A stretch of DNA of 64,000 nucleotides from Novosphingobium kunmingense (GTDB lineage: Bacteria > Pseudomonadota > Alphaproteobacteria > Sphingomonadales > Sphingomonadaceae): assembly GCF_002813245.1 (NCBI RefSeq), contig NZ_PHUF01000002.1, forward strand, positions 744,001 through 808,000, read 5' to 3'. The notes under the pieces are model-generated. The model saw only the letters and a program-made list of their open reading frames with translations. It searched no databases and was not told the DNA's origin. A program made the position numbers and the translations under genes. Numbering within the stretch: the first letter of the stretch is position 1; every line of letters begins with the position of its first letter. Of this stretch, positions 11,025 through 19,797 are shown one piece after another.

Positions 11025-11237
11025 ATGGCAATCGCGCGCGCGGTGCTGCTCGTCGTCGGCACCCTGATGGTCCTCATGGGGCTGCTCTGGACCGGTCAGG
11101 GCCTTGGCCTCATCATGTGGCCCGGTTCAAGCTTCATGCTGGGCGACCCGCAATGGGCGCTCTACGGCTCAGTCACCGCTGCCGTTGGCGGCCTGCTCGT
11201 CTGGCTTGGGGCACGTGACGGGAGCGGCGGCGAGTAG
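11025..11237 (+). CDS. Small membrane protein, unknown function
   Basis: A 70-residue protein with two hydrophobic segments (about 5-33 and 46-62) and a short charged tail; probably an inner-membrane hairpin. A very good ribosome binding site (GGGAGGGA, 8 bases before the ATG) supports it being real. I do not recognise a family. Its last 69 bases overlap the end of the convergent histidine-kinase-like gene on the other strand. Confidence 0.75.
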   Translation: MAIARAVLLVVGTLMVLMGLLWTGQGLGLIMWPGSSFMLGDPQWALYGSVTAAVGGLLVWLGARDGSGGE

Positions 11238-12614
11238 ATCGCCCGGCACGTCGAGGATGAACCGTGCGCCTTGTCCCGGCGCGCTTTCCACTGTCAGTTC
11301 GCCGCCCATCGCCCGCGCCAGCCGGCGCGAGATGTAGAGGCCGAGCCCCGACCCGCTTTCGTCGCTGCGGCCGAGCCGCTCGAACTTCTCGAACACGCGG
11401 CCCTGCTGCTCCTGGGTCAGGCCCGGCCCTTGATCCGCGACAATTACCTTGGCCCGCGCGCCGTCGGGTTCAAGCCGGATCCAGACCTGCGAATTGTCGG
11501 GCGAATAGCGGATCGCGTTTCCGACGAGATTGAGCAGGACCTGCAGCACCCGGCGAAACTCGGCGATGGCCGGCAGGTGTTCGCCAATTCGCGGCGGATC
11601 GATCGCGATACCGCGTTCCTGTGCGCGGACCGCAAGGATCCCGGCTGCGCGCCGCGCCACATCGGCCAGGTCGATGCGGTCAGGCGCGGTGTTGAAATCA
11701 TCCGCTTCGACCACCTCGAGATCGGCCAGATCCTCGACCAGCGAGAGCAGGTGCTGCCCAGCCGAGGCGATGTCGGCAGCGTACTGGCTGTACTCCTCGG
11801 CAAGGGGCCCGGCCATGCGGGTGCGGATGGTCTCGGCATTGGCGATGATCCGCGCGATCGGCTGGCGCAAGACGGGCGCTATGTCGCGTCCGACCAGGCC
11901 GGGTTCGTTCTGCGGCAGGACCGGAGCGGCTGGAACCAAAGGGACAGCAGACTGCGCCGCCAGCGGCTGTTCGGCGGTCAGGCACAACTCGAAGCCCGTC
12001 GGCTCCTGCCCCGGAGCCTGCTGCGGAAAGAGCGCCGCTCGCCAGGAACGGTCCGATCCGGCAACGGTCAGGTTGGCCCCGTCGAGAAGGCGCCAATGCA
12101 TCGGTTGCTGATGGCTGCTACCGGCAATCGATACAAAATCGGTCCACGGCCGGCCGAACCCGGCCTGCATCGCGGCGGTAAGGTCGGCAAGGTCAGGCGC
12201 ATCGCTTTCGACGGTCAGCACGCCTTGCTGCGCGTCAAGGCGCGCGGATAGTTCCGCCAGGGTGCGATCGATCGCGGCCCGGTGCTCGGCGACCTCGGCC
12301 GGATCCTCGGCCGGCAACGGGACCGTCTGCCACGAACGGATCGCAATGGCGACGCCTTCGCCTTCGGGCTGCGCCTCGATCCAGGCGGTGATGCTGTCGC
12401 GCCCGTCCGACGCTCGGATCGTTCGTGCCAGCTTGAGGTTGTAGGCGCGCACCTTGCGCACCAGTTCGAGCAGGGCGGGGATCGCAATTTCACCGGGGAT
12501 TTCGCCGCCGCACCGCATCTGCAGGCCGGCCAGCGGCTCTTCCGCGCTGATGAGGCGATCGGCGCCGTCGCATAGCGCCTGCGCCTGGGATGAGGCTGGG
12601 TGCTGCACGTTCAA
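11169..12614 (-). CDS. Histidine-kinase-like protein lacking the phospho-accepting His
   Basis: A 481-residue soluble protein with no membrane segment. Residues 1-225 form a sensor-like N-terminus of unknown type. Residues about 236-300 align with a DHp/HisKA domain, but where the family has SHELRTPL this one reads APVLRQPI, with Pro247 (codon 11874-11876) in place of His. The HATPase domain looks intact: LLNLVGNAIRYS (N box), VADQGPGL (G1) and GSGLGLYISRRL (G2). It can probably bind ATP but not autophosphorylate in the usual way. The start is a TTG forming a TTGA overlap with the upstream gene's stop; a GTG two codons later is the alternative. Confidence 0.85.
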   Translation of the reverse strand: MNVQHPASSQAQALCDGADRLISAEEPLAGLQMRCGGEIPGEIAIPALLELVRKVRAYNLKLARTIRASDGRDSITAWIEAQPEGEGVAIAIRSWQTVPLPAEDPAEVAEHRAAIDRTLAELSARLDAQQGVLTVESDAPDLADLTAAMQAGFGRPWTDFVSIAGSSHQQPMHWRLLDGANLTVAGSDRSWRAALFPQQAPGQEPTGFELCLTAEQPLAAQSAVPLVPAAPVLPQNEPGLVGRDIAPVLRQPIARIIANAETIRTRMAGPLAEEYSQYAADIASAGQHLLSLVEDLADLEVVEADDFNTAPDRIDLADVARRAAGILAVRAQERGIAIDPPRIGEHLPAIAEFRRVLQVLLNLVGNAIRYSPDNSQVWIRLEPDGARAKVIVADQGPGLTQEQQGRVFEKFERLGRSDESGSGLGLYISRRLARAMGGELTVESAPGQGARFILDVPGDLLAAAPVTCPKPDEQAANGSGD

Positions 12615-13591
12615 TAGCCGGCGTAGTGACCGGCACCGGCAAGCAGCGCCGCCGCACGATCGGCACCAAGTTGGTCGAAGTCATCCGGCAACGTGACGTC
12701 GGGGAACAGCGCCATGAACTGTTCTTCCACCACATGCGGCTTTAGCCCCGCGGCGCGCAGCGAAAGGTACAAGCGGGCATACTGGCCCTCGCTGGTTGTC
12801 ATGACCACATGGTCGCGGTCCTGCCCCGTCGCCATGGCGAGAGCCGAGAGAAACAGACCTGCGCCGGCATGGCTGACCGACAGTGCGGCCGTCAGGCCTG
12901 CGCCCATCCCTGTCAGCAGACGCGACATCAGGCCAAGCCGGCTGCGTCCTTCGTCGAACCTGGCGCGAATCGCGCTTTCGGCACGGGCGCAGGCGTCGGA
13001 TCGCTGTGGATCTTCTGCACCGTAGGCTCGGAGCGCGACGAGGACGGCGAACAAGAGGTCGCCGGGCAGTTCCGCAAGCGGCAACTGCATGCGCCGCTGC
13101 GTCTGGGCAAAACGCGCCTGGGCGGCGAGCAAGGCCATGGCCTGCGACGCTGTCGTGGTCTCGCTCGACGCGATCAGCGCCTGCAGCAACGGTGAGAGCA
13201 CCGGATCTAGTGCCAGGCGCCCTTGCAGGGTCTGGGTCAGATGCCACTCCAGCGCGAGCGCATGACAGTGCTTCAGCAGGCCTTCGTGGCCGGCGAAACG
13301 GGCGACGAGCGCGCCTATCGCGACTGGATCATGGCTGCGAAGCATATCGTCTTCGGTCGAGGCAGCCATATCCTCGACCACCTGACGGGCAAGGTCCGCC
13401 ATCATTCCACGAACGCGGGCGATGATCTCGTCGCTGAAGACCGAATGTTCGTCGCTGGCCAGCAGGTGGCGCAAGATGGGTGCGTAGGTTCCAAGCTGTG
13501 CATCTCCCACGGCCAGTTCGTCACGCAGAAGGTCTTCGGCGCTGGGTGGAGGCACGGCAGGGACATCGCTGGCGATCATTCCCTTCCCCAT
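12611..13591 (-). CDS. Alpha-helical protein, unknown function
   Basis: A 326-residue, mostly helical, Ala/Leu-rich protein with no signal peptide; one moderately hydrophobic stretch near residues 228-256 could be a buried helix. It may be a distant relative of the alphaproteobacterial DUF2336 proteins, but I see no decisive motif. It starts at an ATG (13591) 13 bases downstream of the preceding gene's stop and is coupled by TTGA overlap to the kinase-like gene, so the two products probably work together. A TTAA-N7-TTAG motif lies just before its start. Confidence 0.75.
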   Translation of the reverse strand: MGKGMIASDVPAVPPPSAEDLLRDELAVGDAQLGTYAPILRHLLASDEHSVFSDEIIARVRGMMADLARQVVEDMAASTEDDMLRSHDPVAIGALVARFAGHEGLLKHCHALALEWHLTQTLQGRLALDPVLSPLLQALIASSETTTASQAMALLAAQARFAQTQRRMQLPLAELPGDLLFAVLVALRAYGAEDPQRSDACARAESAIRARFDEGRSRLGLMSRLLTGMGAGLTAALSVSHAGAGLFLSALAMATGQDRDHVVMTTSEGQYARLYLSLRAAGLKPHVVEEQFMALFPDVTLPDDFDQLGADRAAALLAGAGHYAGY

Positions 13592-13603
13592 ATAGCGATA
13601 GGG

Positions 13604-14797
13604 TTAAGGCCGCGTTAGCCGCTTTGTGAGACGCGGAACAAGGATTCCTGCCAGCGCCGCCGCCACCGCGCCGGCGTGGACGGCGATGGTTCCAACCCCC
13701 GCGCCAAGCGCCGCCGCAAGGCCGAGCGCGAGAGCTGCGCGGTCACCCAGCCAGGCAGTCCACCGCGCCTGGGAAAGCCCGGGAATGATCCTCATCAGCG
13801 CGACAAGCATGAAGGCCGGGAAGAAGCGATAGGGCAGATCCTGCAAGGGAAGCGTTGTCGACCCCCAGCCGACAAGGCCAATAATGATCGCATCGACCAT
13901 CCAGCCATAGCTGCCGACCTGCGCCAACACTTGGTGCCGACCCTGCAACAGGCCCGTCTCAACCCGCGCCAGAAGGGCCGCAATCTCGCGGCACAGCCAG
14001 CCGACCGCGCAGAATATCAGGCCAGTGGCAAAGAAGCCGAGCCAGCCAGCAGCCACTGCGATTGCCGCCATCATCGCCGCCCCGATCGCAAGGTGCGTGG
14101 CGCCGCTGCCGGCATGGAGCAGGCTGGGGCCAAGGCCGCGAACGAATGCCAGAGCCAGGAACCGCGAAGGATAGAGCGGTCGATCGTCGCTGGTCCGTTG
14201 CCGAATCCATTGCGGTTCAAGGCTCTGCGCCTCGGCATCGCTACGCACTAGCGACCAGAACTGCTGACCACCGTCGACACCGGGCAGCGACCGCTGCCGA
14301 ACTCCGCTCTGCAGGGCCAGGCGCTGCAGCGACGATGCTGCATCGCAGTCCGGCGGCAATTCGCCGAGCCCATCGACCAGCCGACCCGGCACACGCATGG
14401 CCGAAGCACTGGCAGTCGTCAGGTCGATGCGCTCGAAACCCGCTGCGAGTCCCTGCTCTATCGGTTGGACCAGCACGGCCTGCCCTTGTCCGAGGAGATC
14501 GGTGGCAAGGCCCGCCGAGGCGAACAGTCCGTCGCCCAGCACGAGCAGCTCGTCAGACGATGTGACCAGACCGAGCAGCGCCCGCGCCCCGGCGACGACA
14601 TGGAATTGCGCTCCACGCGCTTCGGCAAGGTGCTGGAGCTCGATGATCTCCGGCCTCATGCCGGGAGCGATGCAGACGATCCGCTCGCACCCGAGGTCGA
14701 GCGCAAGCGCGACCTGCTGACGTGCCACCGTTGTTCCGCCCACGCGCAGAAAGGCGCGCGGCACGCCGGCGTCGGCCAGTTCCAGGAAGGTCAGCAA
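13604..14797 (-). CDS. Membrane protein with decayed nucleotidyltransferase and CDP-alcohol transferase-like halves
   Basis: A 397-residue protein. Residues 1-190 resemble a sugar-nucleotidyltransferase fold (FLRVGGTTVARQQVALALD, ERIVCIAPG, DELLVLGDGLFA), the order seen in inositol-phosphate cytidylyltransferases. Residues 215-395 hold about six membrane helices. At 270-278 the sequence reads REIAALLAR, in the place where CDP-alcohol phosphotransferases have D-x2-D-G-x2-A-R, so the metal-binding Asp residues are gone, leaving a later VDA near 301. The start is uncertain: TTG 14797 is the first usual start, but the frame is open back to a CTG overlapping the stop of the upstream Hpt-like gene. 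Confidence 0.7.
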   Translation of the reverse strand: MLTFLELADAGVPRAFLRVGGTTVARQQVALALDLGCERIVCIAPGMRPEIIELQHLAEARGAQFHVVAGARALLGLVTSSDELLVLGDGLFASAGLATDLLGQGQAVLVQPIEQGLAAGFERIDLTTASASAMRVPGRLVDGLGELPPDCDAASSLQRLALQSGVRQRSLPGVDGGQQFWSLVRSDAEAQSLEPQWIRQRTSDDRPLYPSRFLALAFVRGLGPSLLHAGSGATHLAIGAAMMAAIAVAAGWLGFFATGLIFCAVGWLCREIAALLARVETGLLQGRHQVLAQVGSYGWMVDAIIIGLVGWGSTTLPLQDLPYRFFPAFMLVALMRIIPGLSQARWTAWLGDRAALALGLAAALGAGVGTIAVHAGAVAAALAGILVPRLTKRLTRP

Positions 14798-14898
14798 GGC
14801 TACTCGCAGCGTTCGTCTCCGCGCTGGAACGAGCGCGGGTTCTAGGGGAGCGGTCCTGCCCTGCCAAGCCTGACGCGAAGCGGCGTGCCCGGCAACGC

Positions 14899-15201
14899 TC
14901 AGGCCTGGGCGAAGTCGTCGAGGTAGGCCTGGATACGGCGCACGACGGTCGGCTCACCGGGCGCCGCCTCAAGCGCCTCCTCGGCCATGCCGATCAACGG
15001 TTCGGCGTGAAAACTGGCCGCCAAGCCTTTGAGTCGCAACGCCGCGATCTGCCAGTTGCCGTCGCAGCGCGACCGGCGAAGAAGGTCGACCTGATTCGAA
15101 AGGCTATCGATAAATGCCTGTCGTAACTCGGAAAAAAGCGCAGGATCCTCGCCCGCCGCAGCGGCAAGGGTCGCATCCAGGGCTCCTGCTTCGTATGCCA
15201 T
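14899..15201 (-). CDS. Hpt-like domain protein lacking the phospho-accepting His
   Basis: A 100-residue helical protein from the ATG at 15201. The Hpt core motif H-x-L-K-G appears as LRLKG: the histidine is replaced by Leu55 (codon 15037-15039, read directly from the sequence). The rest of the helix, LAASFHAEPLIGMAEEALE, fits an Hpt four-helix bundle. It could act as a docking or regulatory module but not as a normal phosphotransfer protein. It is the first gene of the minus-strand group and is divergent from the coiled-coil gene, with 71 bases between them. Confidence 0.75.
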   Translation of the reverse strand: MAYEAGALDATLAAAAGEDPALFSELRQAFIDSLSNQVDLLRRSRCDGNWQIAALRLKGLAASFHAEPLIGMAEEALEAAPGEPTVVRRIQAYLDDFAQA

Positions 15202-15272
15202 GGTATACACGGCTAATCGCAAACTCTTAAAGTGGGGTTTAAAGCGCAGCGCTTCATGGTAAACCTTCGGAC

Positions 15273-17897
15273 ATGACCGGGGGATCGCGCATCGTCGCCA
15301 TCGATGCCGGCGCGCCTGATGCCGCGCCGGCCCAAACGCAGCCTGACGAACGGGACGAAGACGTCCTTGTCGTCGACCAGGTGTGGGAGCCCGACGAAGA
15401 GGCACCGAGCCTTTCCGGTCGCAGCCGTCTGGCGGTTGCCGTCGCCGCAATCGCCGGAACTGCCGTGCTTGCCTGGACAGCGCTGTTCGTGTCCGTCAAC
15501 AAAGGCGGGATGCTCACCGGCGGCAGCCCCGCCGAATGGCTCGCCTGGATCCGCGACTGGTCGGTGCCGGTATTGCTCGTCGGGGTTGCCTGGCTGATCG
15601 CGATGCGCAGCAGCCGCCGCGAGGCCTACCGCTTCGGGCAGGCTGCCCGGCTGCTGGGCGACGAATCTGCCCGGCTCGAGCAGCGGTTGTCGATCGTGAA
15701 CAGCGAACTCAGCCTCGCCCGCGAATTCCTTGCCTCGCAGGCCCGCGACCTCGATTCCCTCGGTCGCCAGGCGACTGACCGTCTGTCGCAGCATTCGGAC
15801 CGCCTGTCCGGCCTTATCCAGGACAACGGTGCCCGGCTCGACACGATCGGGACTGTCAGCGCAGCCGCGCTCGACAACATGGAGCGGCTGCGCGGTCAGT
15901 TGCCGGTCATCGCCAGCGCCGCCAAGGACGTCACCAACAACATCGCCACGGCAGGCCGCACCGCGAAAGGCCAGCTTGAAGAAATGGTCCAGGGGTTCAA
16001 CCGGCTGAACCAGTTCGGCCAGGCTAGCGAACGCCAGGTCGCCGCCCTGCGCGACATGGTCGATTCCACCATTGCCGAGTTCACCCGCCGCGCCGAACAA
16101 CTCGACGCGATCGCGACCGAACGCTTTGCCGCTTTGTCGAGCCGCAGCGAGGAGTTTCGCACCCAGATCGATTCGGACGAGGTCGAAGCTCTCGCCGCGA
16201 TCCGCACGCGCGCCAAGGCCTTGGTCGACGAACTGACCGAGGCGCGCAGCGCGCTTGACGGTCACGAAGAAGCCAGCCTTGCATCGCTGCGTTCGCGCCT
16301 GTCCGCGGTGCGCGACGAAAGCGCGGCGATTACCCGCTCGGTGCGCGACGGTGAAAACGCCGCCATCGAAGTGTGGCACGTCGCCACCACGAGGCTCGAG
16401 GAAGACCTGCGCCTCGCGATCGCTAAGGTCGCCGAAATCGATGACAAGGCAATGGAAGCGGCACGGGCCCGTATCGTGGCCATCTCGACCGAGGCTGAGC
16501 AACTCGACGCACGCATGGCAGAACGCGACCGTCTGTTCGTCGAGGAAGTCGACAAGCGCGGCGCCGATTTCGAACGCCGTCACGGCGAGTTCGCCCAGAG
16601 TCTGGCAAGTCGGCTCGAATTGCTCGACGCCGACATCGCCGCCCGCCAGCGGGCGCAGGACGCCCATGCCCAGCGCTTGTTCGGCCAGTCGCAAGATATT
16701 GCCGAGCAACTTGACCAGTTCGCCGCGCGGATGGACGCCATCGCCGCGCACGGGACCGCGGCCGAAGCAGCTCTGGCTTCGGCCCTTGCCAGCCTGGCAG
16801 AAAAGCTGGTTTCGAGCCGCGATGCGCTCGAAGGCACCGACAGCGCCGTCGCGGCGCTGACCGATGGCAGCGTGCGCTTGCTCGAACTGATCCGCGCCAG
16901 CGTCGATCACAGCACCAAGGACTTGCCACAGGCGATCGCCGTGGGCGAAGCGCGTCTGACCGAACTTGAACAGCGCGCGGTCGCGCTGCGCGGCACGGTC
17001 GCCGAGGCGGAAAGCCACGGCGAGGCGCTGTCCGACTATGTCCTGAAGACCAGTGACACGCTGTCGGGCACCATGGACGCGGTCCAAGCCTTCCACGGCG
17101 ACATGGCCCGGACCAATGCCGAGCATGCCAGCACGCTCCAGGGCTTGCGGCAGTCGCTCGAAGCGGTGCGCGCCGAAAGCATGGCGGTCGCCGCGCTGGC
17201 CCAGGACCAGCTTGAGCAGGCCATCGAACAGCTCAACAGCTCGGCCCGCGCCGCTGTGTCGGGCATCGAAGACATGAGTGCCAAAGCGGTTGCCGACCTT
17301 GCCTCGCGTCTGGGCGAGGAAAGCGGTGCGGCTATCGATGCCGTGATGCGCAGCCGCGCGGCGGACGTCGCCGGCCAGCTCGAGGAAGCAACGGCCAAGG
17401 CCGCGGACGTCAGCCGCGCCGCGGCGATCCAGCTGCGCGACCAGCTTGCCAAGGTCAATGACCTGGCCGGAAATCTCGAGCGGCGCGTCGCCCATGCCCG
17501 CGAACGGGCGCAGGAACAGGTCGACAACGATTTTGCGCGGCGCGTCGCGCTGATCAATGAATCGCTCAACTCGAACGCGATCGACATCGCCCGCGCCATG
17601 GACACCGACGTGTCCGACACCGCCTGGGCCGCCTATCTCAAGGGCGATCGCGGTATCTTCACCCGCCGCGCGGTGCGCTTGATCGACGCGCCGGACGCCA
17701 AGGCCATCGCGCAGCTCTACGATGGCGACCGCGCCTTCCGCGACAACGTCAGCCGCTACATCCACGATTTCGAGGCGATGCTGCGGCAGTTGCTTTCGAC
17801 CCGCGACGGTCATGCTCTGGGCGTGACCCTGCTGTCTTCGGACATGGGCAAGCTCTACGTGGCGCTAGCCCAGTCGATCGAGCGGCTGCGCGCCTAG
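15273..17897 (+). CDS. Large membrane-anchored coiled-coil protein (TipN-like layout)
   Basis: An 874-residue protein. The acidic N-terminus (1-50) is followed by two membrane helices (about 52-75 and 96-111), then roughly 650 residues of heptad-rich, Ala/Glu/Arg coiled coil, and a conserved-looking C-terminal domain (about 785-874; AWAAYLKGDRGIFTRRAVRL and LLSSDMGKLYVALAQSI). Two N-terminal membrane helices plus a long coiled coil match the polarity factor TipN of Caulobacter in architecture and size; homology is not proven. It starts at an ATG and shares a short divergent promoter region with the Hpt-like gene. Its last 4 bases overlap the convergent DUF1467 gene. Confidence 0.85.
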   Translation: MTGGSRIVAIDAGAPDAAPAQTQPDERDEDVLVVDQVWEPDEEAPSLSGRSRLAVAVAAIAGTAVLAWTALFVSVNKGGMLTGGSPAEWLAWIRDWSVPVLLVGVAWLIAMRSSRREAYRFGQAARLLGDESARLEQRLSIVNSELSLAREFLASQARDLDSLGRQATDRLSQHSDRLSGLIQDNGARLDTIGTVSAAALDNMERLRGQLPVIASAAKDVTNNIATAGRTAKGQLEEMVQGFNRLNQFGQASERQVAALRDMVDSTIAEFTRRAEQLDAIATERFAALSSRSEEFRTQIDSDEVEALAAIRTRAKALVDELTEARSALDGHEEASLASLRSRLSAVRDESAAITRSVRDGENAAIEVWHVATTRLEEDLRLAIAKVAEIDDKAMEAARARIVAISTEAEQLDARMAERDRLFVEEVDKRGADFERRHGEFAQSLASRLELLDADIAARQRAQDAHAQRLFGQSQDIAEQLDQFAARMDAIAAHGTAAEAALASALASLAEKLVSSRDALEGTDSAVAALTDGSVRLLELIRASVDHSTKDLPQAIAVGEARLTELEQRAVALRGTVAEAESHGEALSDYVLKTSDTLSGTMDAVQAFHGDMARTNAEHASTLQGLRQSLEAVRAESMAVAALAQDQLEQAIEQLNSSARAAVSGIEDMSAKAVADLASRLGEESGAAIDAVMRSRAADVAGQLEEATAKAADVSRAAAIQLRDQLAKVNDLAGNLERRVAHARERAQEQVDNDFARRVALINESLNSNAIDIARAMDTDVSDTAWAAYLKGDRGIFTRRAVRLIDAPDAKAIAQLYDGDRAFRDNVSRYIHDFEAMLRQLLSTRDGHALGVTLLSSDMGKLYVALAQSIERLRA

Positions 17898-18157
17898 CGG
17901 CTGTAGAAGTCGAACATGTCCATGGTGATCCAGCCGAACCGGTAGTTGGCGAAGAACGCCGCGAACAGGATCACGGCAAGGATCGTCGCGCGCTTCGCAA
18001 CGCGCCAGGGACGGAAGATAACCGGCGCGCTGTCGGCCTGGCCGGGAACCTTCGCCTCGCCGGCCTCATCGTGGGTACGCACGCCAAAAGGCAGCACAAG
18101 GAACGCCGCCAGCACCCAGAACAGGGCGAAGATCGCAATGATGGACGTCAGCTTCAT
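17894..18157 (-). CDS. DUF1467 family membrane protein
   Basis: An 87-residue protein with two membrane helices (about 5-27 and 58-77) and a short loop containing LPFGVRTHDEAGE, typical of DUF1467 proteins. Its function is unknown. It is the last gene of the complex I transcription unit, 5 bases after rnj; this rnj-DUF1467 order is widespread in alphaproteobacteria. Confidence 0.9.
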   Translation of the reverse strand: MKLTSIIAIFALFWVLAAFLVLPFGVRTHDEAGEAKVPGQADSAPVIFRPWRVAKRATILAVILFAAFFANYRFGWITMDMFDFYSR

Positions 18158-18162
18158 TGCGA

Positions 18163-19797
18163 TCAGTATTCCGGCATGATGACGCGGACCTGCGGCTTTT
18201 TGCCAGACCAGCGCTGCGCCGCGCGCCGCGCTGCAAGCCGAGCCGCTTCCGTTATTGCCTCGCGGTCGTGTCGCTGCCCCTTCTTGAGGCGTGTCAGCGC
18301 CGCAGCGACGTCCTCCTTGGCTTCCTGCAGGAACTCGTCGAGATCCTCGTCGAGCGGCAGGCCGATCGCTTCGACATGGGGACGGCCCTTGGTGTCGAGC
18401 ACGACTACCACCAGGCCGTTGTGTGCCAGGCGCCGACGCATGACCTGCGCCTCGCCATCCGCTGGCGCGATGATGTCGCCGTCCAGCACCAAACGGCCCG
18501 CCCGCGTCTCGCTGATCTTGCCGGGTTTGCCAGGGGCGAGCCGTATCAGATCGCCGTTCTGCTGGACAATCGCCTTGGGAACGCCGCTGGCCTTGCCCAG
18601 CCGGGCCTGCTCGCGCATGTGCCTCACCTCACCGTGAACAGGCACGAGGATTTGCGGCCGTAGCCAGCCATATAGCGCTTCCAGTTCCGGCCGACCCGGA
18701 TGGCCGGAAACGTGAATGTGGCTCTGCCGATCTGTAACGATGGTGATGTCGCGCGCGGCGAGGCGGTTCTGGATCCGGCCGATGGCGATCTCGTTGCCCG
18801 GAATCTGGCGGCTGGAAAACAAGACGACGTCACCTGCTTCGAGCGCGATCTGGTGGGTGTCCTCGGCGATGCGGCCCAAGGCGGCGCGCGGCTCGCCCTG
18901 CCCGCCGGTGGCAAGGATCAGAACCTCGCCGCGCGGCAGGCCCATCGCCGTGTCAAAATCGACCAGCGGCGGCAGATCCTTGAGATAGCCACTCGCCTGC
19001 CCCGTGCGAATGATCCGGTCGAGCGAGCGGCCCGCCACGCAAAGCTGGCGCCGGGTTGCACGCGCCACCTCGCCCAGCGTCTGCAGCCGTGCCACGTTCG
19101 AAGCGAACGTGGTGACCACCACCCGTTTGCCGTGATGGCGCGCCACTTCGTCGAGCAGCCCGTCGCGCACGTCTCCTTCAGATCCCGAAGGCTCGGGGTT
19201 GAACACGTTGGTCGAATCGCAGACCAGCGCCAGCACGCCCTCGTCACCAATGGCGGTGAGCTGTTCGGTGGTCGCCGGCTCACCGATCAGGGGCTGGTCG
19301 TCGAGCTTCCAGTCGCCGGTGTGAAAAATGCGCCCATGCGGGGTATCGATCAGCAGGGCGTTGCCCTCGGCGATCGAGTGGGCCAACGGGACGTAACGCA
19401 CGCCGAAAGGCCCCAGCTCGAACCGGTCGAGGTGGTCGATGACCGTAAGTTCGACATTCGCCGCGTTACCGGCCTCTTCAAGCTTGGCCGCGACCAGTCG
19501 CGCGGTGAACGGTGTCGCGTAAAGAGGAACGCCCAGTTCCTCGGCGAAATAGGGTACCGCGCCGATGTGATCCTCATGCGCGTGGGTAAGAACGATGCCG
19601 ACGAGGTCCTGCTTGCGCTCCTCGATGAACTCGAGGTCGGCAAAGACCAGATCGATGCCCGGATATTCGTTCATGCCGAAGGTCATGCCCAGATCGACCA
19701 TCAGCCATTTGCCGTCGCACCCGTAAAGGTTGACGTTCATCCCGATCTCGCCCGAACCGCCGAGCGCAAGGAACAGAAGTTCGTTGCCCGGCTTCAT
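18163..19797 (-). CDS. rnj: Ribonuclease J
   Basis: Predicted RNA-degrading enzyme with 5'-3' exonuclease and endonuclease activity, of the metallo-beta-lactamase/beta-CASP type. It has 544 residues from the ATG at 19797, which overlaps the coaX stop as ATGA. The zinc motif [10 protein letters not shown] is near residue 75; further metal ligands lie in FHTGDWKLD, and the beta-CASP and C-terminal parts include [11 protein letters not shown]. Together with rne in this window the cell has both main decay nucleases, as is usual for alphaproteobacteria. Confidence 0.94.
   Translation of the reverse strand: MKPGNELLFLALGGSGEIGMNVNLYGCDGKWLMVDLGMTFGMNEYPGIDLVFADLEFIEERKQDLVGIVLTHAHEDHIGAVPYFAEELGVPLYATPFTARLVAAKLEEAGNAANVELTVIDHLDRFELGPFGVRYVPLAHSIAEGNALLIDTPHGRIFHTGDWKLDDQPLIGEPATTEQLTAIGDEGVLALVCDSTNVFNPEPSGSEGDVRDGLLDEVARHHGKRVVVTTFASNVARLQTLGEVARATRRQLCVAGRSLDRIIRTGQASGYLKDLPPLVDFDTAMGLPRGEVLILATGGQGEPRAALGRIAEDTHQIALEAGDVVLFSSRQIPGNEIAIGRIQNRLAARDITIVTDRQSHIHVSGHPGRPELEALYGWLRPQILVPVHGEVRHMREQARLGKASGVPKAIVQQNGDLIRLAPGKPGKISETRAGRLVLDGDIIAPADGEAQVMRRRLAHNGLVVVVLDTKGRPHVEAIGLPLDEDLDEFLQEAKEDVAAALTRLKKGQRHDREAITEAARLAARRAAQRWSGKKPQVRVIMPEY

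Noticed and set aside
14798..14898. Possible tRNA or small RNA in the gap before the Hpt-like gene
   Set aside because: No T-loop or cloverleaf can be drawn; the stretch is an open extension of the downstream membrane-protein frame.
15213..17813. A very long open frame antisense to the coiled-coil gene
   Set aside because: The sense strand has a coherent protein (membrane helices, heptads, conserved C-terminus). Long antisense frames are expected in GC-rich DNA with strong third-position bias.
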